This document shows, piece by piece, positions 15,256-23,043 of a DNA stretch of 44,506 nucleotides. Under the pieces are notes generated by a model. The model searched no databases. It saw only the letters and a program-made list of their open reading frames with translations, and was not told the origin of the DNA. A program made the position numbers and the translations under genes. Source of the stretch: Candidatus Sulfopaludibacter sp. SbA3 (GTDB lineage Bacteria; Acidobacteriota; Vicinamibacteria; Vicinamibacterales; UBA2999); the NCBI GenBank assembly GCA_945876205.1, contig CAMCNL010000003.1, positions 1 to 44,506 of the forward strand, written 5' to 3'. Position 1 is the first letter of the stretch. Each line of letters opens with the position of its first letter.

Positions 15256-16053
15256 ATGCAGTCCCCGCCGAAGACCAGGACGGCCAGCTTGAGCATGTTC
15301 TTTCCCGCCTACAACGACGGGGGGACCATCGCCAGTCTCGTGATCCGCGCGGTGCAGGTCGCGAGCCGGCTGACGCCCGACTTCGAGGTGATCGTCGTCA
15401 ACGACGGCAGCACGGACGCGACTCCGGAGATCGCCGACGAGCTCGCGCGAACCTATCCGCAGGTGCGCGTGATCCACCATCCGCGCAACCGCGGCTACGG
15501 CGGCGCATTGCGCACCGGCTTCGCGTCGGCGACCAAGGATCTGATCGCCTACACCGACGGTGACGCCCAGTACGATCCCGCCGAGCTCGACCTGCTGTGG
15601 AACACGCTGACGCCTGACGCCGACATGGTGACGGGCTGGAAGATCGCGCGCTCGGATCCATGGCATCGCATCGTCATCGGCCGCGTCTATCATCACACGG
15701 TGAAATTTCTCTTTCGGCTGAGCGTCAAGGACGTCGACTGTGATTTCCGGCTGATGCGCCGCGAGATTTTCGATCGCGTGAAGCTTGAACGCGACACCGG
15801 CGTCATCTGCCTCGAGATGATGCGGAAGATCCAGGATGCCGGGTTCCGCGTGCTCGAAGTGCCGGTGCATCACTATCACCGGACGCACGGGCAGTCGCAG
15901 TTCTTCAACTTCCGCCGCGTCTTCTGGACCGGCGTGGACGTGTTGAAGCTCTGGATCCAGCTCGTCGTCCTGGGCCGCGGCCGCCAGAACACGGCCGTGC
16001 TGTTCCGCAATCCCACGATCGGCGTGGCGCCTCCGGATTCCATCAAACGATGA
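15256..16053 (+). CDS. GT2 glycosyltransferase (third in tandem)
   Basis: GT-A family transferase of 265 residues. Motifs are LSMFFPAYNDGGTIASLV near the N-terminus, VVNDGSTDATPEIAD, NRGYGGALRTGF, the metal site YTDGDAQYDPAEL, and VDCDFRLMRREIF in the acceptor region. The C-terminus has one hydrophobic stretch (VLKLWIQLVVLG) that may bind the membrane but is not a clear helix pair. ATG at 15256 follows the previous stop by eight bases, and a TTG at 15244 is a possible but less likely start. The stop overlaps the next gene's ATG. Substrate is unknown. Confidence 0.84.
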   Translation: MQSPPKTRTASLSMFFPAYNDGGTIASLVIRAVQVASRLTPDFEVIVVNDGSTDATPEIADELARTYPQVRVIHHPRNRGYGGALRTGFASATKDLIAYTDGDAQYDPAELDLLWNTLTPDADMVTGWKIARSDPWHRIVIGRVYHHTVKFLFRLSVKDVDCDFRLMRREIFDRVKLERDTGVICLEMMRKIQDAGFRVLEVPVHHYHRTHGQSQFFNFRRVFWTGVDVLKLWIQLVVLGRGRQNTAVLFRNPTIGVAPPDSIKR

Positions 16054-17102
16054 ACGCGGCCAGCCCCGGGCGTCACCAAGGGGATTACCGCGAGTTCTAT
16101 CGCGGCCGGCGCGTGATGATCACCGGCGGTCTCGGGTTCATCGGCAGCACAGTGGCGCACCAGCTCGTCGAGCTCGACGCGCGCGTGCTCGTCGTCGACT
16201 CGCTCATCCCCGAGTACGGCGGCAACCTCTTCAACATCGACGGCATCGAAGATCGCGTTCGCGTGAACGTCGCCGACGTGCGTCAACAGAGCACGATGAA
16301 CTACCTCGTGCGCGACCACGACGTGATCTTCAACCTCGCAGGCCAGGTCAGTCACATCGACAGCATGCAGGACCCGTACACCGACCTCGAGATCAACTGC
16401 AGAAGCCAGCTTTCGATTCTCGAAGCGTGCCGGCGCTACAACCCGGCGGTGAAGGTGGTCTTCGCGGGCACGCGCCAGGTCTACGGCCGGCCCGATAGCC
16501 TGCCCGTCACCGAAACCCACCTCGTCAAGCCAACCGACGTCAACGGCATCAACAAGGCGGCCGGTGAGTACTACCACCTGGTTTACAACAACGTGTTCGG
16601 CGTACGGGCGTGCTCGCTGCGGCTGACGAACGTCTACGGCCCGCGGCAACTGCTCAAGCACAACCGGCAGGGGTTCATCGCGTGGTTCATCCGCCTCGCG
16701 CTCGAAGATCGCGAGATCCAGATCTACGGTGACGGCAAGCAGTTGCGTGATTTCGTTTATGTAGACGACGCGGCGGATGCATTTCTACGCGCGGGCGCGA
16801 GTGAAGCGTCCAACGGCCACGTATTCAACGTCGGCGGCGGCGACCCGATATCGCATCGGGACCTCGTCGATCTCCTCATCTCCACCGCGGGCACGGGACG
16901 CTCGCGCTACGTCGAGTGGCCACCCGAGAAGAAGGCGATCGACATCGGCGACTTCTACGCCGACTCGTCGCTGATTCGCCAGACGCTGGGCTGGCAGCCG
17001 GTCATGCCGCTGCGCGAAGGCCTCGCTCGAACGTTGACCTTCTACCGCGCGAACATGGAGCGCTACGTGCCGACGACCGAGTCGACGGTCGGCGCGCTGT
17101 GA
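16050..17102 (+). CDS. Extended SDR sugar-nucleotide epimerase/dehydratase with altered active site
   Basis: NAD(P)-dependent sugar-nucleotide enzyme, 350 residues. The Rossmann loop is TGGLGFIG (about 25-32). Later features are FNLAGQVSH, the LRLTNVYGPRQ substrate region (about 191-200), RDFVYVDDAADAFL and FNVGGG, all as in UDP-glucose 4-epimerase relatives. The expected YxxxK catalytic pair reads NGINK, Asn165 to Lys169, while Thr141 (AGTRQVYG) keeps the Ser/Thr position. I believe this DVNGINK form recurs in a distinct SDR subgroup, so it is probably not a mutation but a different chemistry. It overlaps the upstream GT2 gene by four bases and the downstream aminotransferase by four (GTGA), so the three are co-expressed. 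Confidence 0.85.
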   Translation: MNAASPGRHQGDYREFYRGRRVMITGGLGFIGSTVAHQLVELDARVLVVDSLIPEYGGNLFNIDGIEDRVRVNVADVRQQSTMNYLVRDHDVIFNLAGQVSHIDSMQDPYTDLEINCRSQLSILEACRRYNPAVKVVFAGTRQVYGRPDSLPVTETHLVKPTDVNGINKAAGEYYHLVYNNVFGVRACSLRLTNVYGPRQLLKHNRQGFIAWFIRLALEDREIQIYGDGKQLRDFVYVDDAADAFLRAGASEASNGHVFNVGGGDPISHRDLVDLLISTAGTGRSRYVEWPPEKKAIDIGDFYADSSLIRQTLGWQPVMPLREGLARTLTFYRANMERYVPTTESTVGAL

Positions 17103-18205
17103 ACCTCCCGCCCCTTCCATTTGTCGATCTGCGTCCCGGCGAGGATGCCGCGGACGTGCGTACCGCCATCGACCGCGTGATCGCGCGCGGGTGGTTTGTG
17201 CTCGGACCCGAGGTCGAGGCGTTCGAGGCGGAGTTTGCCGCCGCAAGCGGCGCCCGGCATGCGGTCGGCGTCGCCACCGGCACCGACGCGATCACCCTCC
17301 TGCTGCGCGCCGCGGGCATCGGCGCCGGTGACGAAGTGATCGTGCCCGCGATGACGGCAGCGTACACCGGCCTCGCGGTGATTGCCGCAGGGGCGCGCCC
17401 CGTCTTCGCGGATGTGGAGGCCGAGCGCATCACGCTCGACGCATCCGCGTGCGCGGCGGCGGTCACGTCGAAGACGCGGGCCATCGTTCCGGTTCACCTC
17501 TACGGGCAATCCGCTGACATGACGGCGCTGCAACGCGTCGCGCAGCGCCACTCGCTCCTCCTCATCGAGGACTGCTGCCAGGCGCACCTTGGCACCGCGG
17601 CTGGCGTGCCGGTCGGCACCACCGGAGCAGGTGGCGCATTCAGCTTCTACCCGACCAAGAATCTTGGCGCACTCGGAGATGGAGGCGCGGTCATCACCAA
17701 CGACGCGTCGATCGCCGATCGCATCCGCCGGTTGCGAAACGGAGGACAGTCGGACCGTTATCATCACGTCGTCGCGGGCATCAACAGCCGGCTCGACGAA
17801 ATCCAGGCGGCTATCCTGCGGGCGAAGCTTCCGCGACTCGCGGCCGCGACCGCCCGCCGCCGCTCACTGGCCGCCGCGTATCGGCGGCAGCTCCCGGCAT
17901 CCGTCACACCCGTGCCGGAGCTGGATGCCGGGCACGTCTACCACCTCTTCCCGGTACGGTCGCCCGAGCGAGACGCCTTCCAGGCGCACTTGCGCACCCT
18001 GGGCGTCGAGACGTTGATTCACTACCCGGTGGCGTTACCGCAGCAACCGGCGTTTTCGGCGTTCGCGCCCGCCGATTGCCCGTATGCCGCACGTGCTGCC
18101 GCCGAAGTACTCTCGCTGCCGCTCTATCCGCGGCTCGATGAATCCGACATCACGCGCGTCGCGGACGCGGCGCGCGCATTTCAGAAAGGCCGCGTGCCCG
18201 CGTGA
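17099..18205 (+). CDS. DegT/DnrJ/EryC1/StrS-type sugar aminotransferase
   Basis: PLP-dependent aminotransferase that converts a keto-sugar nucleotide to an amino sugar, 368 residues. It has FVDLRPGEDAADVRTAI at the N-terminus, ATGTDAITLLLRA, EVIVPAMTAAYTGLAV, LIEDCCQAHLG (PLP-ring Asp near 158) and SFYPTKNLGALGDGG with the Schiff-base Lys near 187, followed by LRNGGQ and INSRLDEIQAAILRAKL. The start is GTG at 17099, overlapping the previous stop; the upstream in-frame ORF is shadow. The adjoining SDR genes could supply its keto-sugar substrate. The exact amino sugar cannot be predicted. Confidence 0.92.
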   Translation: MNLPPLPFVDLRPGEDAADVRTAIDRVIARGWFVLGPEVEAFEAEFAAASGARHAVGVATGTDAITLLLRAAGIGAGDEVIVPAMTAAYTGLAVIAAGARPVFADVEAERITLDASACAAAVTSKTRAIVPVHLYGQSADMTALQRVAQRHSLLLIEDCCQAHLGTAAGVPVGTTGAGGAFSFYPTKNLGALGDGGAVITNDASIADRIRRLRNGGQSDRYHHVVAGINSRLDEIQAAILRAKLPRLAAATARRRSLAAAYRRQLPASVTPVPELDAGHVYHLFPVRSPERDAFQAHLRTLGVETLIHYPVALPQQPAFSAFAPADCPYAARAAAEVLSLPLYPRLDESDITRVADAARAFQKGRVPA

Positions 18206-19164
18206 AAGCGCTCATTACAGGAGGATCGGGGTTCATCGGATCGCATCTGGCAGACCGCCTGCTCTCCCTCGGCCATGAAGTCCTCGTACTCGACGATCTC
18301 TCGACCGGATCGATCGACAACATTACCCATCTCAAGAGCCAGCCTGGCTTTTCGTACGTCATCGACACGGTCACCAATGAACAGTTGCTGGCTGAGATGA
18401 TCGACCGCAGCGACGTCGTCTTTCACCTGGCCGCCGCGGTCGGCGTCAAGCTGATCGTCGAGCAGCCGGTTCATACGATCGAGACAAACGTGCACGGCAC
18501 CGAGGTCGTCCTCAAGCACGCGAACAAGAAGAAAAAGCTGGTCTTCATCGCGTCGACGTCCGAGGTATACGGCAAGAGCACCGACGTGCCGTTTCGCGAG
18601 GACGCCGACCTGGTGCTCGGCGCGACCGCCAAGCACCGCTGGGCGTATGCGTGCAGCAAGATGATCGACGAGTTTCTCGCCCTCGCCTACTGGAAGGAGC
18701 GGAAGCTGCCCGTCGTCATCGTCCGCCTGTTCAACACCGTCGGCCCTCGGCAGACGGGGCAATACGGAATGGTGCTGCCGACCTTCGTCCGGCAGGCCCT
18801 CGCTGGTCATCCGATCACCGTGTTCGGCGACGGCACCCAGTCCCGGAGCTTCACCTACGTCGGAGACGTCGTCGATGCCCTGGTCGCGCTGGCGGCGGAG
18901 CCAAAGGCGATTGGCGGCGTCTTCAACATCGGCAATCCGGATGAGGTGTCGATTCGCGAACTGGCGGATCGGGTCAAGGCGGCCACCGGCAGCGACTCCC
19001 AGATCCAATACATCCCCTACGATCAGGCGTACGAGGAGGGGTTCGAGGATATGCCGCGCCGCGTGCCCGATATCGGAAAACTGGCGAAACTCATCGGATA
19101 CGAGCCCAAAGTGGGCCTGGACGAGATTATCCAGCGGGTGGTCCAGCATTTCCGCGAGCAGTAG
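18202..19164 (+). CDS. NAD-dependent epimerase/dehydratase (UDP-glucose 4-epimerase-like)
   Basis: Extended SDR of 320 residues. It has the Rossmann loop TGGSGFIGSHL (residues 6-16), FHLAAAVGV, STSEVYG (118-124) and an intact catalytic pair Tyr149/Lys153 (YACSK), then VRLFNTVGPRQTGQYGMVLP and SRSFTYVGDVVDAL. The start is GTG at 18202, in a GTGA overlap with the aminotransferase stop. It resembles UDP-glucuronate decarboxylase or 4-epimerase groups; which sugar it acts on is open. With its normal active site it contrasts with the NGINK paralogue two genes upstream. Confidence 0.88.
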   Translation: MKALITGGSGFIGSHLADRLLSLGHEVLVLDDLSTGSIDNITHLKSQPGFSYVIDTVTNEQLLAEMIDRSDVVFHLAAAVGVKLIVEQPVHTIETNVHGTEVVLKHANKKKKLVFIASTSEVYGKSTDVPFREDADLVLGATAKHRWAYACSKMIDEFLALAYWKERKLPVVIVRLFNTVGPRQTGQYGMVLPTFVRQALAGHPITVFGDGTQSRSFTYVGDVVDALVALAAEPKAIGGVFNIGNPDEVSIRELADRVKAATGSDSQIQYIPYDQAYEEGFEDMPRRVPDIGKLAKLIGYEPKVGLDEIIQRVVQHFREQ

Positions 19165-19197
19165 GGGGCATTAGGTACCTCCTGTACAATGGTTTAG

Positions 19198-19911
19198 ATG
19201 AGTTTCCGGGCAATTGCCGCCGTCGTCCTGCTGTCTGCCGCCTGCGCCGCTCCGGCCAGCGCACAGCAGTCGATCAAGCTCGAGTTCAAAGACGGCCGGG
19301 TCTCGTTGAATGCGCAGAACGCGCCGCTTCGCTCGATTCTGGCCGAATGGGCGCGGCTGGGTGGATCGACGATCGTCAACGGCGATCGCGTAGCCGGAGC
19401 ACCGGTGACGCTGGAGCTCGTGGCCGTGCCCGAGCGCCAGGCGCTCGACACGCTGCTCCGAAGCGTTGCCGCATACATGCTGGCTCCGCGGCGCCTCGGC
19501 TCGGTTGGCGCGTCGACGTTTGACCGCATCCTGATTCTTCCAACCAGCGCGGCGCCTCGTAACCCGGCGCCGGTCGCAGCGGGGCCGCCTGGCGGCGGAC
19601 CGCGTCCGCTTCTGCCGCGTCCCCAGGTGCTCGTGAATCCCGAGATTCCCGGCGACGGGAACGACGATGACCAGCAGGCCGACCTTGGTCCGCAGCCACG
19701 TGTGGTGAGGCCGCCGCAGCCGCTGCCTGGCAGCGGCAACGTCGTGCCGGTACCGGTCTCCGATCCCGACAGCGCCACCGAGCCTGTCATCATTGGCGGC
19801 ACGGCGCCCACGGCTGGCAATCCGTTCGGTATTCCGGCGGGCTCCTCGGCGCGCCCCGGCGTCATCGCGCCCGCGCAGCCGGCGAATCCGAATCAGCGCG
19901 AGCAGCCCTAG
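19198..19911 (+). CDS. Secreted protein with STN-like domain and Pro-rich tail
   Basis: Unrecognised as a named gene. It has 237 residues with a clear signal peptide (MSFRAIAAVVLLSAACAAPASA, cleavage before QQS). Residues about 25-110 (IKLEFKDGRVSLNAQNAPLRSILAEWARLGG..., then VTLELVAVPERQALDTLLRS) match the pattern of the secretin/TonB short N-terminal domain (STN), which binds partner proteins in the periplasm. The rest is low complexity, rich in Pro, Gly and Ala, with no beta-barrel. A TACAAT hexamer stands just upstream (about 19185). It sits between sugar-nucleotide genes and a GNAT gene, so it may help a periplasmic step of glycan assembly or export; this is speculation. Confidence 0.7.
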   Translation: MSFRAIAAVVLLSAACAAPASAQQSIKLEFKDGRVSLNAQNAPLRSILAEWARLGGSTIVNGDRVAGAPVTLELVAVPERQALDTLLRSVAAYMLAPRRLGSVGASTFDRILILPTSAAPRNPAPVAAGPPGGGPRPLLPRPQVLVNPEIPGDGNDDDQQADLGPQPRVVRPPQPLPGSGNVVPVPVSDPDSATEPVIIGGTAPTAGNPFGIPAGSSARPGVIAPAQPANPNQREQP

Positions 19912-19923
19912 TAGAATGTCTAC

Positions 19924-19951
19924 AGCGGCTGGCACCACCCGCTGAGCCGCT
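19924..19951. repeat. Small intergenic inverted repeat
   Basis: AGCGGCT (19924-19930) and AGCCGCT (19945-19951) are perfect 7-base complements. CAGCGG (19923-19928) can instead pair with CCGCTG (19939-19944), so two alternative folds exist in the 51-bp gap before the GNAT gene. No T-tract follows, so it is at most a weak terminator or mRNA stabiliser. Confidence 0.35.
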
Positions 19952-19962
19952 CCGCACTCTTC

Positions 19963-21006
19963 ATGTCAGAGATCGATCGCTTCAGGCCCGACGACCGCCG
20001 GGGGGTCGATACGCTCTATCGCCGCACCAACGGTCCTGATGCGGCCGAAGCGAATCGTCTTCGCTGGGATTGGCAGCATCGCCGCAACCCGTACAACCCT
20101 GGCGGACAGCCGGGCATCTGGGTCGCCCGCGAGGGACCGACCGTCGTCGGCCACTACCCCACACTTCCCGTCCGCGTGTCACTCAAGGCACTCGAGGTCG
20201 ATGGCGCGTGGGGCACCGGCGCGATGGTGGCACCCGAGCGCGACAGCCAGGGACTCGATGAAGCGCTGCTGCGCACGTGGGACCGTCACAGCGGCGCCGT
20301 CCTCACGCTCGGCGGCCCCGGTCAATCGCGGCAGATGCTCGACCGGCTGCATTGGCCGCCGTCTCACATCCTTCCATGCCTGGTGAAGCCGCTGACGCGG
20401 CGCGCCGTGCGTCTGCCGAACTGGCCGCAGCCGCTCAATCGACTCATCTCCGCGCTGACGCTCCCCGTCGTGCAGATCGTCTCGCGCTCACGGCCCTTGC
20501 GTGCCGAGTGCGAGCCGATTCGACGCTTCGACTCGTCCTTCACCACGCTGTGGGAAAAGCTGGCGCCGAAGTTTGACCTCGCGGTGCGCAGGGACGCGCC
20601 CTACTTGAACTGGCGCTATATCGAGCCACCGCACGTCCGCTACGCGGTGGTCGCGCTGAAGCGGCATGGCGAGGTGCACGGGTATGCCGTGTATCGCCAT
20701 CGCCACGAGCCGCTTGGACGCGTGACGATGCTGGTGGACTTCCTCGTCGATCCCGAGGATGTCTCGGGACTCAAGACGCTGCTGCGCTGGGTCGATCGCG
20801 CGGCGCGCGCCGAAGATTCCGACAAGGTGCGCTGCTACGTGATGAACGGCGCGTTCCGCCGCGTACTGCGCCGCAACGGTTACTTCAACGTCAAGTCCAC
20901 CCTCGAGGTGAACGTCAAAGTGAACGCCGTGCAGGTCCCCAAGGGGTTTTACGAGGAGACCGACGGCTGGCACATCACCTACGGCGATTCAGACCAGGAT
21001 CATTGA
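19963..21006 (+). CDS. GNAT-fold acyltransferase-like protein
   Basis: Protein of 347 residues without signal peptide. The N-terminal part (RFRPDDRRGVDTLYRRTN..., WVAREGPTVVGHYPTLPVRV, GTGAMVAPERDSQGLDEALL) has the order of beta strands and the charged approach to motif A seen in GNAT N-acyltransferases. A second region (LNWRYIEPPHVRYAVVALKRHGEVHGYAVYRH) resembles a second GNAT-like half. Proteins of this double-GNAT kind often sit in polysaccharide clusters, which fits an acylation of an amino sugar such as that made by the DegT enzyme. Catalytic residues cannot be assigned by eye. Its stop overlaps the yqeY ATG (TGATG). Confidence 0.6.
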   Translation: MSEIDRFRPDDRRGVDTLYRRTNGPDAAEANRLRWDWQHRRNPYNPGGQPGIWVAREGPTVVGHYPTLPVRVSLKALEVDGAWGTGAMVAPERDSQGLDEALLRTWDRHSGAVLTLGGPGQSRQMLDRLHWPPSHILPCLVKPLTRRAVRLPNWPQPLNRLISALTLPVVQIVSRSRPLRAECEPIRRFDSSFTTLWEKLAPKFDLAVRRDAPYLNWRYIEPPHVRYAVVALKRHGEVHGYAVYRHRHEPLGRVTMLVDFLVDPEDVSGLKTLLRWVDRAARAEDSDKVRCYVMNGAFRRVLRRNGYFNVKSTLEVNVKVNAVQVPKGFYEETDGWHITYGDSDQDH

Positions 21007-21455
21007 TGCCACTCAGCGACACGATCAACGCCGACATCACGACCGCCATGAAGGCCAAGGACGCAGCCAGGCTGTCGGCGCTGCGCATGCTCAAGGCCGC
21101 CGTCATGAACAAGGGCGTGGAGAAGGGCCGCGATCTCGACGATGCCGAGGTGCTGCAGGTCGTCTCATCGCTGGTGAAACAGCGCCGTGATTCGGTGGAT
21201 CAGTTTTCCAAGGCTGGACGCACCGATCTCGCGGATAAGGAAACCGTGGAGATCACGATCCTCGAGGCGTACCTGCCGCCCGCGGCTTCACTGGAAGACG
21301 TGGAAGCGGCGGTCGCCGCGGCGATTGCCGAAACCGGTGCGAGCTCGCCGAAGGACATGGGCAAGGTCATGAAGGCCATCATGCCGAAGCTTGCCGGCAA
21401 GAACGCCGACGGCCGCGTCATCAGCGACGCCGTGCGCCGCAAGCTTGGCGCCTAG
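21006..21455 (+). CDS. yqeY: YqeY family (GatB/YqeY domain) protein
   Basis: Small cytoplasmic helical protein of 149 residues related to the tRNA-binding tail of GatB. Typical YqeY sequence is visible: LSDTINADITTAMKAKDAARLSALRMLKAA, VVSSLVKQRRDSVDQFSKAGR, ILEAYLPP and the C-terminal GKVMKAIMPKLAGKNADGRVISDAVRRKL. The physiological role is not firmly known; tRNA-linked amidation or binding is assumed from GatB. I chose ATG at 21006 over the TTG directly before it. Its 3' end overlaps the likely murJ start. Confidence 0.93.
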   Translation: MPLSDTINADITTAMKAKDAARLSALRMLKAAVMNKGVEKGRDLDDAEVLQVVSSLVKQRRDSVDQFSKAGRTDLADKETVEITILEAYLPPAASLEDVEAAVAAAIAETGASSPKDMGKVMKAIMPKLAGKNADGRVISDAVRRKLGA

Positions 21456-23043
21456 CTCCCCTCCCTCTTCTTCCTCGACGCTCGCGCGTTCCGCTGCGTC
21501 CGCGGGCAGCGCCACGATGGCGAGCCGCATCCTCGGCGTCGTCCGCGAACAGGTGCTGGCGGCGCTGTTCGGCGCCGGCAACGCGATGGATGCCTACAAC
21601 GTCGCGTTCCGCATCCCGAACCTGGTGCGCGATCTGTTTGCCGAAGGCGCGATGAGCAGCGCATTCGTGCCGACGTTCACCAGGACCCTCACCACGTCAG
21701 GCAAGGAGACGGCGTGGAAGCTCGGAAACAACATCATCAACGCGCTGCTGGTCATCACCGGGCTGCTGGTCGTGCTCGGGATCGTGTTCGCGCCGTCGAT
21801 TGTCACCGTGTTCGCCGGCGACTACGCGAGCGTGCCTGGCAAGCTCGAACTGACCATCCTGCTGACGCGAATCATGTTGCCGTTCCTCACCTTCGTCGCG
21901 CTGGCGGCGGCGCTCATGGGGATGCTCAACTCGCTGCACCAGTTCTTCATCCCCGCGTTGTCACCCGCGATGTTCAACGTCGCGACGATCATCTGCGCGC
22001 TCACGCTCGTGCCGGTCATGCCGAGCCTCGGCCTGCCGCCGATCGCGGCGATCGCGATTGGCACGCTGGTTGGTGGGGTGGCGCAACTGGCGCTGCAGTG
22101 GCCGCTGCTGCGCCGCCAGGGATTTTCGTATCGTCCGATTCTCGACTGGCGCGACCAGGGTCTTCGCCGCGTGCTGACGCTGATGGGCCCCGGCACGCTC
22201 GGCCTCGCGGCGACGCAGGTGAATGTGTTCGTGAACACGGTGCTCGCGACCGGAGAAGGCAGCGGCGCCGTGTCGTTCCTCAACTACGCGTTCAGGCTGA
22301 TGTACCTGCCGATCGGACTGTTCGGCGTGTCGATCGGCACGGCGACACTGCCCGCCGTCTCACGGCATGCGGCGGAGCACAACCACGCGGCGGTGCGCAG
22401 CACCATCGCCGACAGCATGACCCTGATGATGCTGCTCAACGTGCCAGCCACCATCGGGCTGATGGTGCTGGCGACGCCAATCGTTCGCGTCATCTTCGAG
22501 CGCGGCGCGTTCACGCCGGACGCGACGTTGGCAACGGCGGCCGCGCTGCGCTTCTATGCGGTGGGCCTTCTCGGCTACTCGATCGTGCGCATCGCGTCGC
22601 CGACCTTCTACGCGATCGGCGAGAACCGTACCCCGGTCAAGGTCAGCGTCGCCACCGTCATCGTCAACGCGGGCCTCAACATCGTGCTGGTACGCGTCAT
22701 GGGGTTCCGCGGGCTGGCGCTCGGCACGTCGATCGCGGCGCTGTTCAATGCGGCGCTGCTCATGATCCTGCTGCGGCGCAAGCTGGACGGCATCGAAGGA
22801 CCGCGCATTCTCGCGTCGTTCATGAGAATCCTCGTGGCGTCGGCGGTCATGGGGGCCGCGGCCGCCGGCGTTGACGTGGCGCTGGGCGTCTGGCTGCCCG
22901 GCGCGTCGCTGGCGCTGCAGATCATTCGCCTGGCAGCCGCGATCGGCGTGGCTCTCGGCGTTCTGGCGGCCTGCGCGCATCTGCTGCGCATCAAGGAGTT
23001 TCGCCAGGGCGTCGCGCTCGTGATGCGGCGAGTGAGGCGTTGA
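21445..23043 (+). CDS. murJ: MurJ, lipid II flippase
   Basis: MOP-superfamily membrane protein that moves lipid II to the periplasmic side, about 532 residues with some fourteen membrane helices. Family signatures are ATMASRILGVVREQVLAALFGAGNAMDAYNVAFRIPNLVRDLFAEGAMSSAFVP near the N-terminus, with ASRILG.VRE, AFRIPNLVRDLFAEGA and SSAFVP. Also seen are YLPIGLFGVSIGTATLP and IRVIFERGAF-type sequence (IVRVIFERGAFTPDA). I place the start at TTG 21445 inside the yqeY end, because residues further upstream are shadow coding; exact start uncertain. Away from the dcw cluster it follows glycan genes. A MurJ-like flippase for another lipid-linked glycan is possible, but the sequence looks like true MurJ. 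Confidence 0.92.
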   Translation: MAPSSPPSSSSTLARSAASAGSATMASRILGVVREQVLAALFGAGNAMDAYNVAFRIPNLVRDLFAEGAMSSAFVPTFTRTLTTSGKETAWKLGNNIINALLVITGLLVVLGIVFAPSIVTVFAGDYASVPGKLELTILLTRIMLPFLTFVALAAALMGMLNSLHQFFIPALSPAMFNVATIICALTLVPVMPSLGLPPIAAIAIGTLVGGVAQLALQWPLLRRQGFSYRPILDWRDQGLRRVLTLMGPGTLGLAATQVNVFVNTVLATGEGSGAVSFLNYAFRLMYLPIGLFGVSIGTATLPAVSRHAAEHNHAAVRSTIADSMTLMMLLNVPATIGLMVLATPIVRVIFERGAFTPDATLATAAALRFYAVGLLGYSIVRIASPTFYAIGENRTPVKVSVATVIVNAGLNIVLVRVMGFRGLALGTSIAALFNAALLMILLRRKLDGIEGPRILASFMRILVASAVMGAAAAGVDVALGVWLPGASLALQIIRLAAAIGVALGVLAACAHLLRIKEFRQGVALVMRRVRR

